A program made the position numbers and the translations under genes. 64,000 nt of DNA, taken from Branchiostoma lanceolatum (Eukaryota > Chordata > Leptocardii > Amphioxiformes > Branchiostomatidae). Position 1 is the first letter of the stretch; the number at the start of each line of letters is the position of its first letter. Of this stretch, positions 1 to 11,795 are shown piece by piece. Under the pieces are notes generated by a model, which did no database searches, was not told the origin of the DNA, and saw only the letters and a program-made list of their open reading frames with translations. Location of the stretch: contig NC_089722.1 of the NCBI RefSeq assembly GCF_035083965.1, positions 28,046,642 to 28,110,641 of the forward strand, in the 5' to 3' direction.

Positions 1-114
1 GACTTTTAAAAATCCCTCATCCCATCTGCTTGGAGATGAGGACATGTCAGCTGTTGGAAGAACAATACATATATGGGAATGGTGATTTTTATGCCCAAAT
101 ATGGCCTGTATTGG

Positions 115-1237
115 TACAGTCAAACCTGCCTATAGCGGTCACTCAAGGGACTGGCCAAAATCGACCGTTATGGACAGGTGGCCGCTCTATAGAAACGGTT
201 GATTTCACGAGCAATAAGTGGCACATGTTTTCTGTACCCACTGAGAAACATTTATTCACATCATAAAACCTCCTTGTTCACATACATGTAGTCAAACTTG
301 GTCTACCGACCACTTCCACAAGACGACCCGATGCTCGGCTCAAGATGACTGCTTTCGGTAGGTCCGGATTTTTCCACAAGCAAATTAAGTCCAAGTCCAT
401 CCATCGATCCGCCCCCAATCCGGAGCACATGTGACCAAAATGTTGCCGAAGACAACCGTGTCATTTTCAATTGCGCGGCGACATCATTTATCAGCAAATA
501 ATTGCGGAATTTCACGGTAAAATCAGCCTGTTTGGGTCGGATTCCTTGCCGGGAGAAAAAAAACAACAGTTGCAAGATGGCTCCTGTGAGGTCAAAGGTA
601 CATGGGATAGTCTACTGTAATGTGGGTGCAGCTGCAATGTGTGAGTTATGATTTTACTCCACATTAGATTGTACAAAATGTAAACTTATTTCGTCAAAGA
701 AGTTCTTTGAATAAAGAGAACAGAATATACAAAGAATGGATGACTTTATAACCTTTTCTTAGAGGATAAAAGGCATCTGTATTTTTTAACAAACTGCTCG
801 CCCATGAAGTAACTAGTGAAGTAACCCAAGTAAACAAAGCGTCCCGCTAGGACCGCGCGCAAGAGGCTCTGTTTGTCTGCAAATTTCTGGCGTCTTTAGC
901 GGTTTTGGAAATGCAAAACCAACACCAGGAGCAAAATAAAACCATGCACAACATCTTCATGGGTAACACTGCAGCTATAATGACAATTTTTTCTGCCGAG
1001 ATTTGAAAGAAGGTTCCCGAATCTTGCGGCGACCATGCGCCGTGACCGTTATCGGCAGTGTTTCCAGACCCGCGGGACCGAAAATCATGTGGCCGCGACC
1101 GCGTTGGACAGGTGACCGCTATAGCCTAATTCTTAATGCTTATGTCAATGGGAAAAATCCAAGGGACCGACAAAAAGTGACCACTATAGGCAGGTGGCCG
1201 CTATGCAAAGGTGACCGCTAATACAGGTTTGACTGTA
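115..1237. repeat. Non-autonomous Tc1/mariner-like DNA transposon, about 1.1 kb
   Basis: The two ends are inverted copies: TACAGTCAAACCTG at 115-128 and CAGGTTTGACTGTA at 1224-1237. The inverted match continues inward into a GCGGTCAC motif (141-148; complement at 1211-1218). Ends of the form TA-CAGT with TA as target duplication are typical of Tc1/mariner elements. Variants of a GTGACCGCTATAG motif recur several times near 1040-1220 and near 135-195, so the subterminal regions are themselves repetitive. I see no transposase reading frame, so it is non-autonomous or decayed. It fills most of the sequence upstream of the first visible C1QBP exon. Confidence 0.75.
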
Positions 1238-1511
1238 CTTCCAACAATGCTTTATGCTAAGTTCAGGAATACAGCGGCTATTCATGGCTCTACATTTTCA
1301 CAGGCTGGCTGCGCTTTATTCTAGATTCAGCCACCTATTATGGTTTACAATGTACATTGTACACCATGAATTATGCAGTTGGAAATATTAGTCCAAAGAA
1401 AAAAATGATAGTAATGGTACCCTATGTCATACATACATGCTTTTCAGGGGAAAACTATAGCATTTAGCACCAAATCACTATAACGCTTTTTTTTTTTTTT
1501 TTCTTTCTCAG

Positions 1512-3027
1512 TGTTACCATCGACTTTAATGTCAACCTGTCTGTGGATGATGAGTCTATGGATGAGGAGGCTGAACAGCCACAGGTATGTGGTTTTCCAC
1601 ATTACACATGACCTTCACCACTAAACAGATTCCATGGCCATATTTGGATTTGTTACATTGTGTTGAGCAAAATACATGTAAGGAGTGTTTGACATTATAT
1701 TTGATAATGTCCAGCTGCAATTTTGTGTGCTCAAAAGTCTCATTGTACATGTCCCACTGTGCCACTAGAAACCACCTTCTATGACTGTTAACTTATTAGC
1801 GGACTTCTTGTTTCATTCTCAAAGCAGCTTTTGTATCCCCTGCTTCTTCTGTTGGGTAATCACTTAGTCCTCACTATCACACTATCAGTGAGTTGAGCTT
1901 GACTCAATGATATTTCTGATATAGGGCTGAGAGATGCTGTTCTAGTCCTATTCTGTATTCATGAAAATAGGATTGATGCCACTCACTCACACTCACTATC
2001 TGGTTGATAGGAAATATTGTCTCATGATCACAATTTCAAATTCCAACTGAATCTAAGAAATAAGTTTTGTTACCCTGTTCTCAGATGGTGTCCAGACCCA
2101 GGTTTACAGTGGAGCTGAAGAAGTCTGGAGGTTCCAGCCTAAGTCTGAACTGTTCCTTTACTGGTGACGAGGGGACTGCAGAGGGGGAGGAGGAGGTGGA
2201 TGTGTTCCAGATCGATGAGGTGACTCTACACGAGGGGGAGGGGGAGTGGCAGGAGAGCAGCTACATCGCTGGAGCAGACAACATGGACGGGGTGAGAAGC
2301 AGTTCTCTTGTTAGCAACATTGTAATTTCCAAGCAGATGTTGGAAGGCAAAATCTAACATTTTGGTAGCTCCCATTGCTGCCACAAAGAGCCATTGTAAC
2401 AAAAACAGAGCCAGGAAAATGTCATAATTGTATTATGTGGTGTGTTTTTGTTTCTTATGAAAAAAAAAAGGTTAGATTATATGTGGTATATAGGGCTGTG
2501 CCCATCTGTGTTTCCTTACCCTTGGGCTACTCACTTGTGCAAGCACATCAGAAACTAGTCCATTGGTATTTATGTCTGTTCAACTTCCATACTCTTTCCC
2601 ATAAATATGCTGAGTAGTGAAGCAGTGTGTACATCATTTAAGTCTTTGGTATAGCTCAGTCAAGGAATCAAACCTGCAACCTACCACATGCATAATGAAC
2701 ACTGTACCCACTAGGCTTTTGCTGCGGCAGGGAAAAGATAACCAAAACATTGTTGTCGGCTAACCTTCTTTCAATAGGCCTACGTACACTGTGGTAAATA
2801 TGCATAATTATATGGTAATATAGGAAAAAGCTTGACTCTTAACTTTTCTCATTTTGTGATCCTTTCTGTTGTTCCCCCAGACCCTGTATGACTTGTTGAT
2901 GACCACCTTGGAAGAGCGTGGAGTAGACAACGAGTTTGCAGCAAAGCTGGTCACTCTGTCCACATCCCACGAGCACAGGCAATACATCAAGTTCCTGGAA
3001 GACTTGAAATCATTCGTCTCCAAATAG
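1512..3027 (+). CDS. C1QBP: C1QBP / p32 (MAM33 family), 3' part of the gene
   Basis: C1QBP is an acidic, doughnut-shaped trimeric protein of the mitochondrial matrix needed for mitochondrial translation; in vertebrates it also binds C1q heads and hyaluronan. Three exons are visible: 1512-1584, 2085-2291 and 2881-3027, with phase 0 at both internal junctions and stop TAG at 3025-3027. The first exon enters with one base of a split codon and reads VTIDFNVNLSVDDES, matching the start of the MAM33 core. The middle exon has the beta strand RPRFTVELKK and a strongly acidic loop (EGTAEGEEEVDVF type). The last exon, TLYDLLMTTLEERGVDN through YIKFLEDLKSFVSK, matches the C-terminal helix of human p32 closely. 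The transit peptide and first core exon are missing and must lie left of the window. About 141 residues are present against roughly 280 in the full human precursor. Confidence 0.93.
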
Positions 3028-3495
3028 ACGTGTTGGAAGAAGTCATCAGAATAGAACTATCACACTGTCTAACTACACAAGGATTTGGTGTAGAAAATAG
3101 TTTGGTAAAGGTTTAGGCTGTAGAATGTATAGTCTTAGGGCCACTTCAATGTTATTTCTTGTTTCATAGCATTGGTCTCTTGAATTTTGTATAAGGTAAG
3201 AATATAAGTTATACTATAACTTTGTTAGCTCTAATCTTAACAGTTACAGTTTAGAAGTGACTGGTCACAGCAAAGTGGGGTATGCTACAGATGTTTATGA
3301 TAATAGTAGAGTACATATGTGTATTTCATTTGCCTTATTAGTAATGAAGTTTTCTTCAAACAATTGTGTTTCAGTCCACATTGCCATCATAAAGAATATT
3401 ACACAAGAGACCCAGCAGATGCTTTCTTTGTCCAAATCTTTCTTTGGAAAGAACTGAGAACCTAGGTGTAAGAGTGATGAGGTCTTAATACACAC

Positions 3496-3501
3496 AATAA
3501 A
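3496..3501 (+). other. Poly(A) signal AATAAA of C1QBP
   Basis: A canonical AATAAA lies about 470 bases after the C1QBP stop, with no other candidate exon between. It is the likely end of this transcript. Confidence 0.5.
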
Positions 3502-3539
3502 AGAAATCATTAGATTGACTAGATAACTTAAGCTTAGGG

Positions 3540-4330
3540 CTGGTCCATTTTTAAAGCTGTGAGGAGGGGTCTTATTGTTTGTTTCAAAGAATTATAAATT
3601 GTGACAGCCATTAGAATAAATGTGGGAGGGGCCTGATTATTCTTGACCCCCTCCTGAAACCTTAAGATGGAATAGTCCTTTGTTACATCATATCTATGGA
3701 GATATGTTTGTGCTGTCAGTGGCAACATAGAAATCAAGTTGAATACAAGTCATTATATTCAAATTTGTCTCCTGTTGTTTTCACTTTATTGTTTGAAACA
3801 TGTAACAAGTCCTGTAAAGTCAATTCTTACCGTGTGGGTGTTTGTTGCCTTTTGTTCTAACATTTTCAAATATTTGTAACAACCTAAGTGAGATAAAGAT
3901 CTGTTAAGAACAATTTCCAACATTTAATTGATGTTCTACATAGTTTCTGCTGTCTTCCAATATGTCAGACAAATTTCTAACTTTGCACATGTTATTTGTA
4001 TTGTTGCAACATAGATTCATCATTTGTTCCAACATTATAAAACATTGTGTAACTGGGTCAGTGGGATGGGAACAGGACAATTCACACATCCCTACAAAGT
4101 AAAGGGAATTATCCCTGGCTGCCATGCATAGACCCCTCAAGACAGGAATAGCCAGTGTCCAGACGTGAAATCTAAAAATATACATCGGCAGACAATAGAG
4201 TGCAATCAGCACCTACTTTTATGGGGGCAGTAACCCCAATCTACCATGTGGAAAATGATGCAAATTGTTGGAACATGTTCCATTAGTGAAACAATGACAT
4301 ATTTGCAGAGAGGAGACTGGGGAGCTATAA
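3540..4330. other. Intergenic, no gene recognised
   Basis: This AT-rich stretch has only short reading frames without similarity that I recognise. Two blocks of the AACAATTTCCAACAT type (about 3908-3925 and inverted near 4262-4285) hint at an old short inverted-repeat element of about 370 bases, but the match is weak. Confidence 0.35.
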
Positions 4331-6120
4331 TAGGTTAAAATTTGGATTCCAGGCTAGTCAATAACCTCCGCCAGAGAGCAGGTGTAAACACTAGGGTCCA
4401 CACTATATATAAAGTCCCTTAGTTAAGCACAGGGCTATATGCCATGGCAACGTCTGGTCTGACGGCAACAAAAACGACGTATTTCAACTGAGTCGACGTC
4501 TATTGCTGACTGGAGTCGGGGATAGATACTGTGTTCTGTGACCTTATCGTGGACTGATTGGTTCAAGTGTGTCGGCGAAAGCGTTTCCAGCAACATCAAG
4601 TTCTCATCGCGATCCATCCATATGCACGCACACTCTGTCGAGATCTACCGTGTGTCTCAACAATTTAATCCGTCTGTTTCCTATACTCTGCTGGTTGAAC
4701 TGGTCTACATTCATCAGACTTAGCCTGCAGCTGTGTGAGGTTTACTCGTAGACTACTATGATTAGTACCACAAACCCGCCGGTCTACATTTACTAGTCAG
4801 AGTCTGCTGCTCACCTTTCACCGACGCTGATCAATTTTCGGAGCCCGCTGACAAGAGACTCGGACTAGACATCTCTACCACCCGGGACTCTTTCGGTGAA
4901 CTTCTTGGTCCATCTGCGGTCTTCTACTAGCAATGAGGTTAAATACACTGTCATGATAGTTAGGTGTCACCTCCGACACTAGTGAATGATAGTGCCCATA
5001 AGCCAGGGGGGATAGAGAGGCTGGGCTGGGAGAGTGACGTCAGATTGTGTTGAGGATTCTGAGAAAGGGCTGGGTGGACTGTACAGATTGAAATAAAAGG
5101 ATTGTGCACCGGGATTTTGGTATTTGACCGATCTGTTTGTTGGAAACCTGCTACATTGGCGTTGTCGGCTTAGATCGGCGAAAAATCAGGCAAGATTTAG
5201 GAAACGTTGTAAACCAGGAAGGATCGGTTGACCTTGCCGGCTTGTATGCAAGTCGGCAGCCTGATCTTGGTTTGACACGTGGGACTGTATCATCGGTGGG
5301 TCGAGGCCCGGAGAACTTTGTCAGGACCAGGAGAACTTTGCCGTTTGGAGAAGCGGTGTTCTGCCAGGACCGTGTGCTAGCCTGCAGGAACGACACTGTC
5401 AGTATATCTGCGTCACAGAGTTTTGCCGGGCTACGGCCTACGTCCATCCGACCCCACTGATCGGACCCTACTTACAACCGGACAAGACTACGGCGGCCTA
5501 CACATTAAAGTCACTTCTTGGTACTGGTGAGCTACCCTACCTTCTATTTTCTTTGTTATAGACTACACGCTATCTATGGTTTCTAAGCTTTGTTTCCCCG
5601 CTTGAATTCTTTTTCGATGGCAGTCTACTGGGGTGAAAGGCATAGGTCAAAGGCTGAAACCCCCATCCTTTAATAGAGCGTGTTTCCCGGCCGCTATTTC
5701 CTTTTCTTACTCTGCCATGTCAACAAGACCCAAATCCTCGTGTACAAAGCGCTGTACGAGGAACAATCATTATGACGTCTTCGAGTACGGACACTGGTTA
5801 GGAGGATAACACCTCAGGAAGACTCCAATGAGTGGCCTATTATTGACGTTGTTAAGAAGGTAGACGAGAACCACGTGGAAGTAAAATGCGCCACTGAGTT
5901 GTGTGAGAATAAGCTCGTGTAGAATATTGGGGAAATAAATTCAGTACTACATGTGTACATTCTACTGACTTCAGGCAGGGCTGGCAGGGCTTCGGGGTCG
6001 CTGCCCCGACTCGCGCTGGGGAAGCACTCCTGGGACTGCCGATAATTGGAAACACAGCCAGGCTGACAGGAAGACCAAGGTTGCGCTGGGGCATGGCCTA
6101 AAGTTTGTTATGTCTGAAGA
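4330..6120 (+). repeat. Probable decayed retroelement-like unit
   Basis: The stretch differs from its AT-rich surroundings: it is GC-richer, has a TATATATAAA box near 4402-4411, and contains a 107-codon open frame at 5137-5460 with a short internal duplication (GGAGAACTTTG twice near 5310-5340). From 5716 a methionine-initiated basic frame (MSTRPKSSCTKRC) runs about 25 codons; after a change of frame it continues as EWPIIDVVKKVDENHVEVKC and ends at a stop near 5921. A leader followed by a short, frame-broken basic ORF fits the 5' part of a retroelement, but I cannot name the family and see no reverse transcriptase. A fast-evolving host exon is the alternative. Confidence 0.3.
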
Positions 6121-6577
6121 GGCGGTAGCGCAACTTTCTGACTTAATCACGGCGTATTATGTTCTTTTCTGACGTATCACCTACTCTTCGAACGATATGT
6201 CCATACTTTGTTTGGACAATAATAAGTCCGTGAATTGTACCCCTAAGGCTACGCTATATCCTCCATCGTAAAAGCAATATTTTGAGAGTTTGGGAGAACA
6301 TAGTGTATTATCTCTTTAAGATTTCGAGAAGTTCGGACAGAAACTTTGCCATTTAGGCTTATCCGTTTTAAAAAAAAGTTTGAAAAACTCAAGTACAGGT
6401 AATTATAATCGTAGCTGCTTGTTGTTGCCTAAATTCAAAAAGTTCCAAAAAAAGAATAAATGTGAAAGAATGAGGAACAGACGCAAAGAAGAATACATGT
6501 AAGCAAGCAGGTTAGATATAGAAAGATCTATATGTAACCTCCTTGGTTTGAATTTGTTTGGTGTTCTTGTTAGGAAC

Positions 6578-9500
6578 ATGGCGATTTTGCTGAGAAAAGG
6601 ACGACAGTGGTGGTGTGTTATCAGAGGCCTGGCATCTTCCCATAGGCAAGACCTAAGAGTCACAGCGGCCAAAACCCCAGAGGTACGTGATTAGATAGCA
6701 ACGATTCTGTTTTGTTTTGTGAATGAAAATATTTGGTACGTAGCTATTGGCAAAAAATCTACTCTTTACGAGACTTATTCGTCGCCTTGGAGATAGTCCA
6801 TTGTTAAACAGGGTACATATGATTTGTCTGTTTCTAGACTCTCGTGGCCCGATTGGCTTCTCTGCTGCATGGTTCAATGCGGGACCGATTCTTGAGACAA
6901 TTCGGCAAGTTATTCATGAGGGTCTGCATGGGGGGTCCTGGCAACGCTTAACGGTATATTCAGGCCAGCCGATAACGCTTAACGGTAAATTCAGGCCGGC
7001 CGATAACGCTTAACGGTAAATTCAGCGTTTTTAGAACATGAGATACCCCTGAAGACGACGTTTTTTTGCCACTAGTCGTCCTGATCTTGTGGCAAGAGAC
7101 CTATGATTACGCTATGCCATTCTCACACGTCTGCTCCGAACCCTTTAAATTCGGCGGCGATAGGAAATTTCGTATTGGTGGGACGAAATGTTAATGATCA
7201 CGATGACGAGCGCCGAAGGCGCGACGAAAATTTTGAAATCTTGACCGTCTGAAACGCTTTTTCCTGCATTCTGAGGGGGGGATTTTGCTGAAGAGTAAGC
7301 TAAGTTTTATGACATCTCTATTTGAAAAAAAAAATACAGAAGAGTTTCAGCTTGATTTTTGAGGGGCGTTACGCCCTCCAGACCTCGCGGGAGCTGCGAC
7401 ATGCTCCCGGGGAAAATTCTGGACACCCTGAAACGCTATTTCTTGCATTTTGACGGGCAAATATTACTGGTATTGTAAGTTAAGCTTAATGATATCTCTG
7501 TTTGTGAAAAAAATACAGACGAGTTTCAGGTTGAGTTTTGGGGGTCGACGCCCTCCTGACAATATTTTTTGACGGAGGCCCGGCATGCACCCGGGGAAAA
7601 TTTTAAAATCTTGAACCGCGAAACGCTTAATTTCCTGAAATTTGAGGAGAAAACTTTGCTGGTAGAGTGAAAAATAGAAGTGTTTCAGCTTGAAATTTTG
7701 TGGGGGGCTGGGGGCGCCCTAACGACATATTTTCGCCGGAGTCATGTGCTCCCTGGAGAAAATTTTGGAATCTTGACCCACTGAAATGCTTTTTCCTGCG
7801 TAACGAGGAATTACTCAATAACGCTTAACGTTGAATTCAGGATGACAAATAACGCTTAACGAGTAATTAAAACGACCAGTAACGCTTCACGATTAATATA
7901 CCGATAACGCTTAACGGTAAATTCAGGGCGGCCGGTAACTATTAACGGTGAATTAAAATCGCTCGTAACGCTTAACGAAAAAGGGCATGCAGACCCTCAT
8001 TCATATACCGGGTACTGGTGCAGACTACATACAGTCACGCACACACGATCAGAGGGTGTCTGCGTAATTGTTCTCATTTTGATTGTATCCGAGCTGAAAA
8101 AAGACAACACGATTAGAGGGGGCGAAGCAAGGGTTTCAGTATGTTAATTAAAGGGAGAGCGATGCCTCCGGCATAATTCTCCGGGGACGGTGTTGGGTGT
8201 CAGGGGTGGCGACAGTAAAAGTTCAAGAAATAGATGTGTTCGTTCATTCGTCTGCAGTAATTGCAGGAGAATAACAAAAACGCCCAAGTTAAACGAGTCG
8301 AGGAAATATAAAATGACATTCATTCATTTTCAGCGACTGCCAGAGAACACAAAAACCGCGCCAACAACTTCAGTCGACAAAAGTCAGTTTAACGTCCGAG
8401 TCGTCACCACACACATCGAAGTACAGTCCACGAGCGACCGCAGTCCTCTTACCGACGACAGACCGCTGGTGCTGCTCTTCTCCTGGCTGTACGCTAGCAG
8501 GAAAGTGCTGGACAAACACCGCGTATTGTACCACCGGCGGGGGTACGACGTCCTGACGGTGAAAGGGGACCCTTGGTACGCCCTCTCACCCACAGGGTTC
8601 GCGAAGAATACCGCCGCAGACGCTCTGAAGTTCCTGAAGGCAGAAGCCAACCCAAAACAACCGTTACTCGTGCACAGTGTGTCTATTGGCTTCATTCCGT
8701 ACGCCATGCTGCTGAAAAACGCACGAGATGATACAGAATATGGCGACGTTCTGGACAGGGTTGTCGGACAGGTGTTTGACGGTCCTGTCGGGGACAATGA
8801 AGGAGCGGCAGTCGGAATCGGGAAGTCCATCAACAATCCTGTCGGTAGGCTGCTGTTCGCTGCCGGGCTCTGGAGCTACTTTACGTTCGTGCCGGGAGTG
8901 CCGAAATTACACGTTTATGTATGCGTCATTTTATTGATTGATTTTTTCATTGGTTTGGTTAAAACACGTACATGTACAGACAAGGTTGCCCAAGTAGCAG
9001 GTAGCTATTATCAAGGGTTTTAACATTGGGAGAAAATATGATATAGTTACACAATCAATAGGTTACTACTAGTAGGTAAACATTTTTTGCGTGTTATTTA
9101 TTCAGTTATTCATCTGTTTCTCTGTTCAACCATTTATTGTACTTACATGTGTTTTTGGTTGCAAAGTTGTTTTGAAAATGCGAAAGCATTTGTCTAGTTA
9201 GAAAGTCGCCATCGGTAAGATGACTGCCTGTCACTAGTGTCAGTGTTTGCAACTACTGGTTGGAACATTTGTCAACGTTTGTCAATGACACGTCACCCTC
9301 TCCTCATCAGGCCCGACTCGCTTGGTCCGTTACCTCCCGCATCAGCCCTGCTATTCCCAGCCCATATTCTGGCTTCTGGTGACGTCACCACCAAAACGGC
9401 TTTCAGCCAATTAGAGGCTTTGTACAAGCTCATCTTGTGCAAAACCGCAAAGGTCGCCGGGAAGCTATCAGCCAATCAGGTTACGTCTTACTCCTTGGTC

Positions 9501-10432
9501 TTACATCGCTACTTTGGGTTCAGAACAAAATAACGACTGTTTGTGCCAAATAAGGCTAGCTCATTGATTATTCATGCCACTGTCAGTAACGTCACCAGAA
9601 GCAAGAATACGGGCTTGGAATAGCAGGGCCGATGCGGGAGGTAACGTACCGAGCGAGTCGGGCCTGTTGAGGAGGGTGGTCAATGATAGAAGGGACGAGA
9701 AAGTGACGTATATGTGCAGTGGGATCTCACGGTACATGTAGAATATACTAGAATACAATTTCTTTCAAATACTAAAATTTGTTCAATATTCTGTTAAAGA
9801 AACTGAACGATTGGTAATGCGTAGGCAGTCGCCCAAAATCAACGTAATTCGTAGTCTGTATACGTACATCATCCGTAACACGTAATGGGTCGCTTTCTTT
9901 CTACGTAAACCGTTAACAGTCACGCCCAATCTAAAGCGTAGGCTGATTTCAAAATGGTCCAATCCACAAGCGAGCGCCTCCCATTTTCATCGGTAAGAAA
10001 GTAAGGAATGATTATCATCATTATGTCATGTTGAGCATGTTTTTTAAATTTTTTTATAAAGGATTGTCTCGTATATAGCGTGGGTTCAATAGTGCCTGCC
10101 ACAGGTACATGTAATAAAATTCATAGCATTACAACCTCATAGTGAAGATATTGCAGACATCTTTTTAATGACGACGTTTTTCTTGACTCCGCCAGGTCCG
10201 TTCGTTTTGGGAAACACAGATCCCGAAGACGCCGGTTCTGTTTTACGGTTGCGATAACGACCCGATGTCTACCAAAGAGTACAACGAGCGCTGCGCCGAG
10301 GGTTGGCGAAAGCTGGGCTGCGACGTCCGGCTGCAGTTCTGGGACGACTCCTTACACTCCAACCACATGAGGCTTCACAGAGAAGAGTACGTCAGCGCCT
10401 TACACAGCTACCTGGACACTTTACAACTTTGA
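6578..10432 (+). CDS. DUF829 / TMEM53-like alpha/beta-hydrolase protein
   Basis: Three exons are in phase 0 at every junction: 6578-6682, 8334-8918 and 10196-10432 (stop TGA 10430-10432), giving 308 residues. The start was chosen because the first exon is the only in-frame ATG leading to a good donor (GTACGT). The first 25 residues are rich in Arg and lack acidic residues, so mitochondrial targeting is possible. The core begins PLVLLFSWLYASRKVL, with the family pattern of an early strand and an 'RG-x-DV-T' stretch. It has a nucleophile-elbow-like HSVSIGF (Ser about 152), then VVGQVFDGPVGD. The last exon has VLFYYGCDNDPMS and a late His in DDSLHSNHM, so a Ser-Asp-His triad is arguable. TMEM53 itself is reported at the nuclear envelope; the function of this lancelet-type relative is unknown. 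I saw no transmembrane helix beyond a moderately hydrophobic stretch near residues 205-220. Confidence 0.85.
6912..8004. repeat. DNA transposon with terminal inverted repeats and many subterminal iterons
   Basis: It lies in intron 1 of the DUF829 gene. The ends are ATTCATGAGGGTCTGCATG (6912-6930) and its inverted partner CATGCAGACCCTCATTCAT (7986-8004). Just inside both ends the motif ATAACGCTTAACGG is iterated: three copies at 6944-7025 and about six at 7815-7980. Between them are three degenerate direct units of roughly 180 bases (starting near 7250, 7435 and 7620), each with AAACGCTTTTTCCTG-like and CTCCCGGGGAAAATT-like blocks. No transposase is visible. Confidence 0.75.
9292..9679. repeat. 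Fold-back inverted repeat, arms about 95 bases
   Basis: The left arm 9292-9389 and right arm 9589-9679 are near-perfect reverse complements, including CCCGACTCGCTTGGTCCGTT on the left and its complement AACGTACCGAGCGAGTCGGG on the right. The spacer is about 200 bases. Long arms with no coding content fit a fold-back or MITE-type element. It sits in the last intron of the DUF829 gene. Confidence 0.85.
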
Positions 10433-11795
10433 ATTTAGTGTTTGTCAAACCTGCGCTGGTGATGACGACATGTCACATGCATAGCATACGGGCCACCCTG
10501 TCATTGATATACAGAAGAAGAAGAAGAACTTTATTGCGCGACAATTGTAACGGGTACAATGTATGGCAATTTGTAGATACATAACAATCGACTAATTCTC
10601 ATATTTAACAATTTCAAAGAAATTATCTATAACATGAATAAAAATCGATCTTATAATGTGCTTTCTAATGGCTAAAACAGTATACAATGTAATATCTGAT
10701 ATACGATGATAGTATTCTGAGTCAGGAATGTAAAACAATGTCTCGTTTTTGCACAGAGTTGTATATAAGTCGGCCTACATAGGTAGATATATGAACAGGG
10801 CAGGACAATATCATGTTGACTATCTCTGACATGTACTGTAAAACATTTAGTAATGACCAATTATGCATAATGTCCACGATTTGTTAGTACCGTAGATTAT
10901 TTATCCCGTTAGCACAAGATCCATGTATACAGTGACCACATGTCTACTGAGACCGTTTTTTTCAGGTCCCTGGAGTCAGGTTTAACTTACTAAGCTACTT
11001 TTATCACATTGGCCAAAGAGTTTGAAACCACCTGCTGTTGTCACCAAATGATAACTTTAATGTTGTCACGGATGTGTTTCTGAGGTGAGAGCTTGAAAAG
11101 GTGTTACCACCTGTTCTCACCATCCACACGTGTGTGGTGAATTGTAATAAACAAATAAACAAACCCCACATAGCCTCTTATTTCAGTTCCTGGTTTCTTT
11201 GCTCACCTGTCAAAGATTCCAGTCCAGAAATATTTAACTTGTGAGAACGCGCGTACGGTATGCCGTGACCCGCTGTAGGAGGCACGTCAGACTGGGTCTA
11301 CCATAGTGCTCCCCTGTACGGTCTAGCATGGGAAGCCCTCAAGCAGACTTACAGTTCTAATTCTAGTACCTGCAGTACAACCAATAACCGCCAGGAGCAT
11401 GACTACACCGGTTTCGGCTTACCAAGCCCCCATACCCTTTCAGTTTCACATAAAAATTGGCTGGGGGGTGAACTTGAATGGGAATGTACTGGGAGTTACA
11501 ATCATTCACTTCCCCTGTTAAAGTATTATACAAATATCATGTGTTTATGTAAGCTTATATATTTAGAATGATCTATGAAACGATGCTTGTATTTAGCTGC
11601 ATGATTAGTACGGGTACGCGGTCTTGCGGCGCTTTTTTTCAAATTTTAACCGTTAGGAGTCCGGGACAACAGCGGGACACGTCACTGCATGCAGTAAACA
11701 GCGGACATTTTTAAATACCACTGCTCACGTTGGTCCCCTAAACCTACCCAAAACGTGTCTTCTGGACATTGATCTTGTAAAGAGACAACACCAGG
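10433..11795. other. Intergenic region between the DUF829 gene and CENP-A
   Basis: At 10512-10590 there is a (GAA)n run followed by AACTTTATTGCGCGACAATT, which looks like the tail of a dispersed retroelement. Around 11105-11165 a CACACGTGTGTGGTGAATTG block precedes a TAAACAAATAAAC tail and also looks repeat-derived. No further exons are recognised. Confidence 0.4.
11637..11656 (+). promoter_or_regulatory. Possible CHR-type cell-cycle element upstream of CENP-A
   Basis: TTCAAA (reverse complement TTTGAA, the CHR core) at 11638-11643 is followed by AACCGTTA, a MYB-like site, about 140-160 bases upstream of the CENP-A start codon. Vertebrate CENPA is driven in G2/M by CHR and MYB-MuvB. Both motifs are short and could be chance. 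Confidence 0.3.

Noticed and set aside
5137..5460. 107-codon frame as a host gene exon
   Set aside because: No start context, splice partners or similarity; kept only as part of the uncertain repeat block.
8384..8836. 150-codon minus-strand frame
   Set aside because: It is the antisense shadow of the main DUF829 exon.
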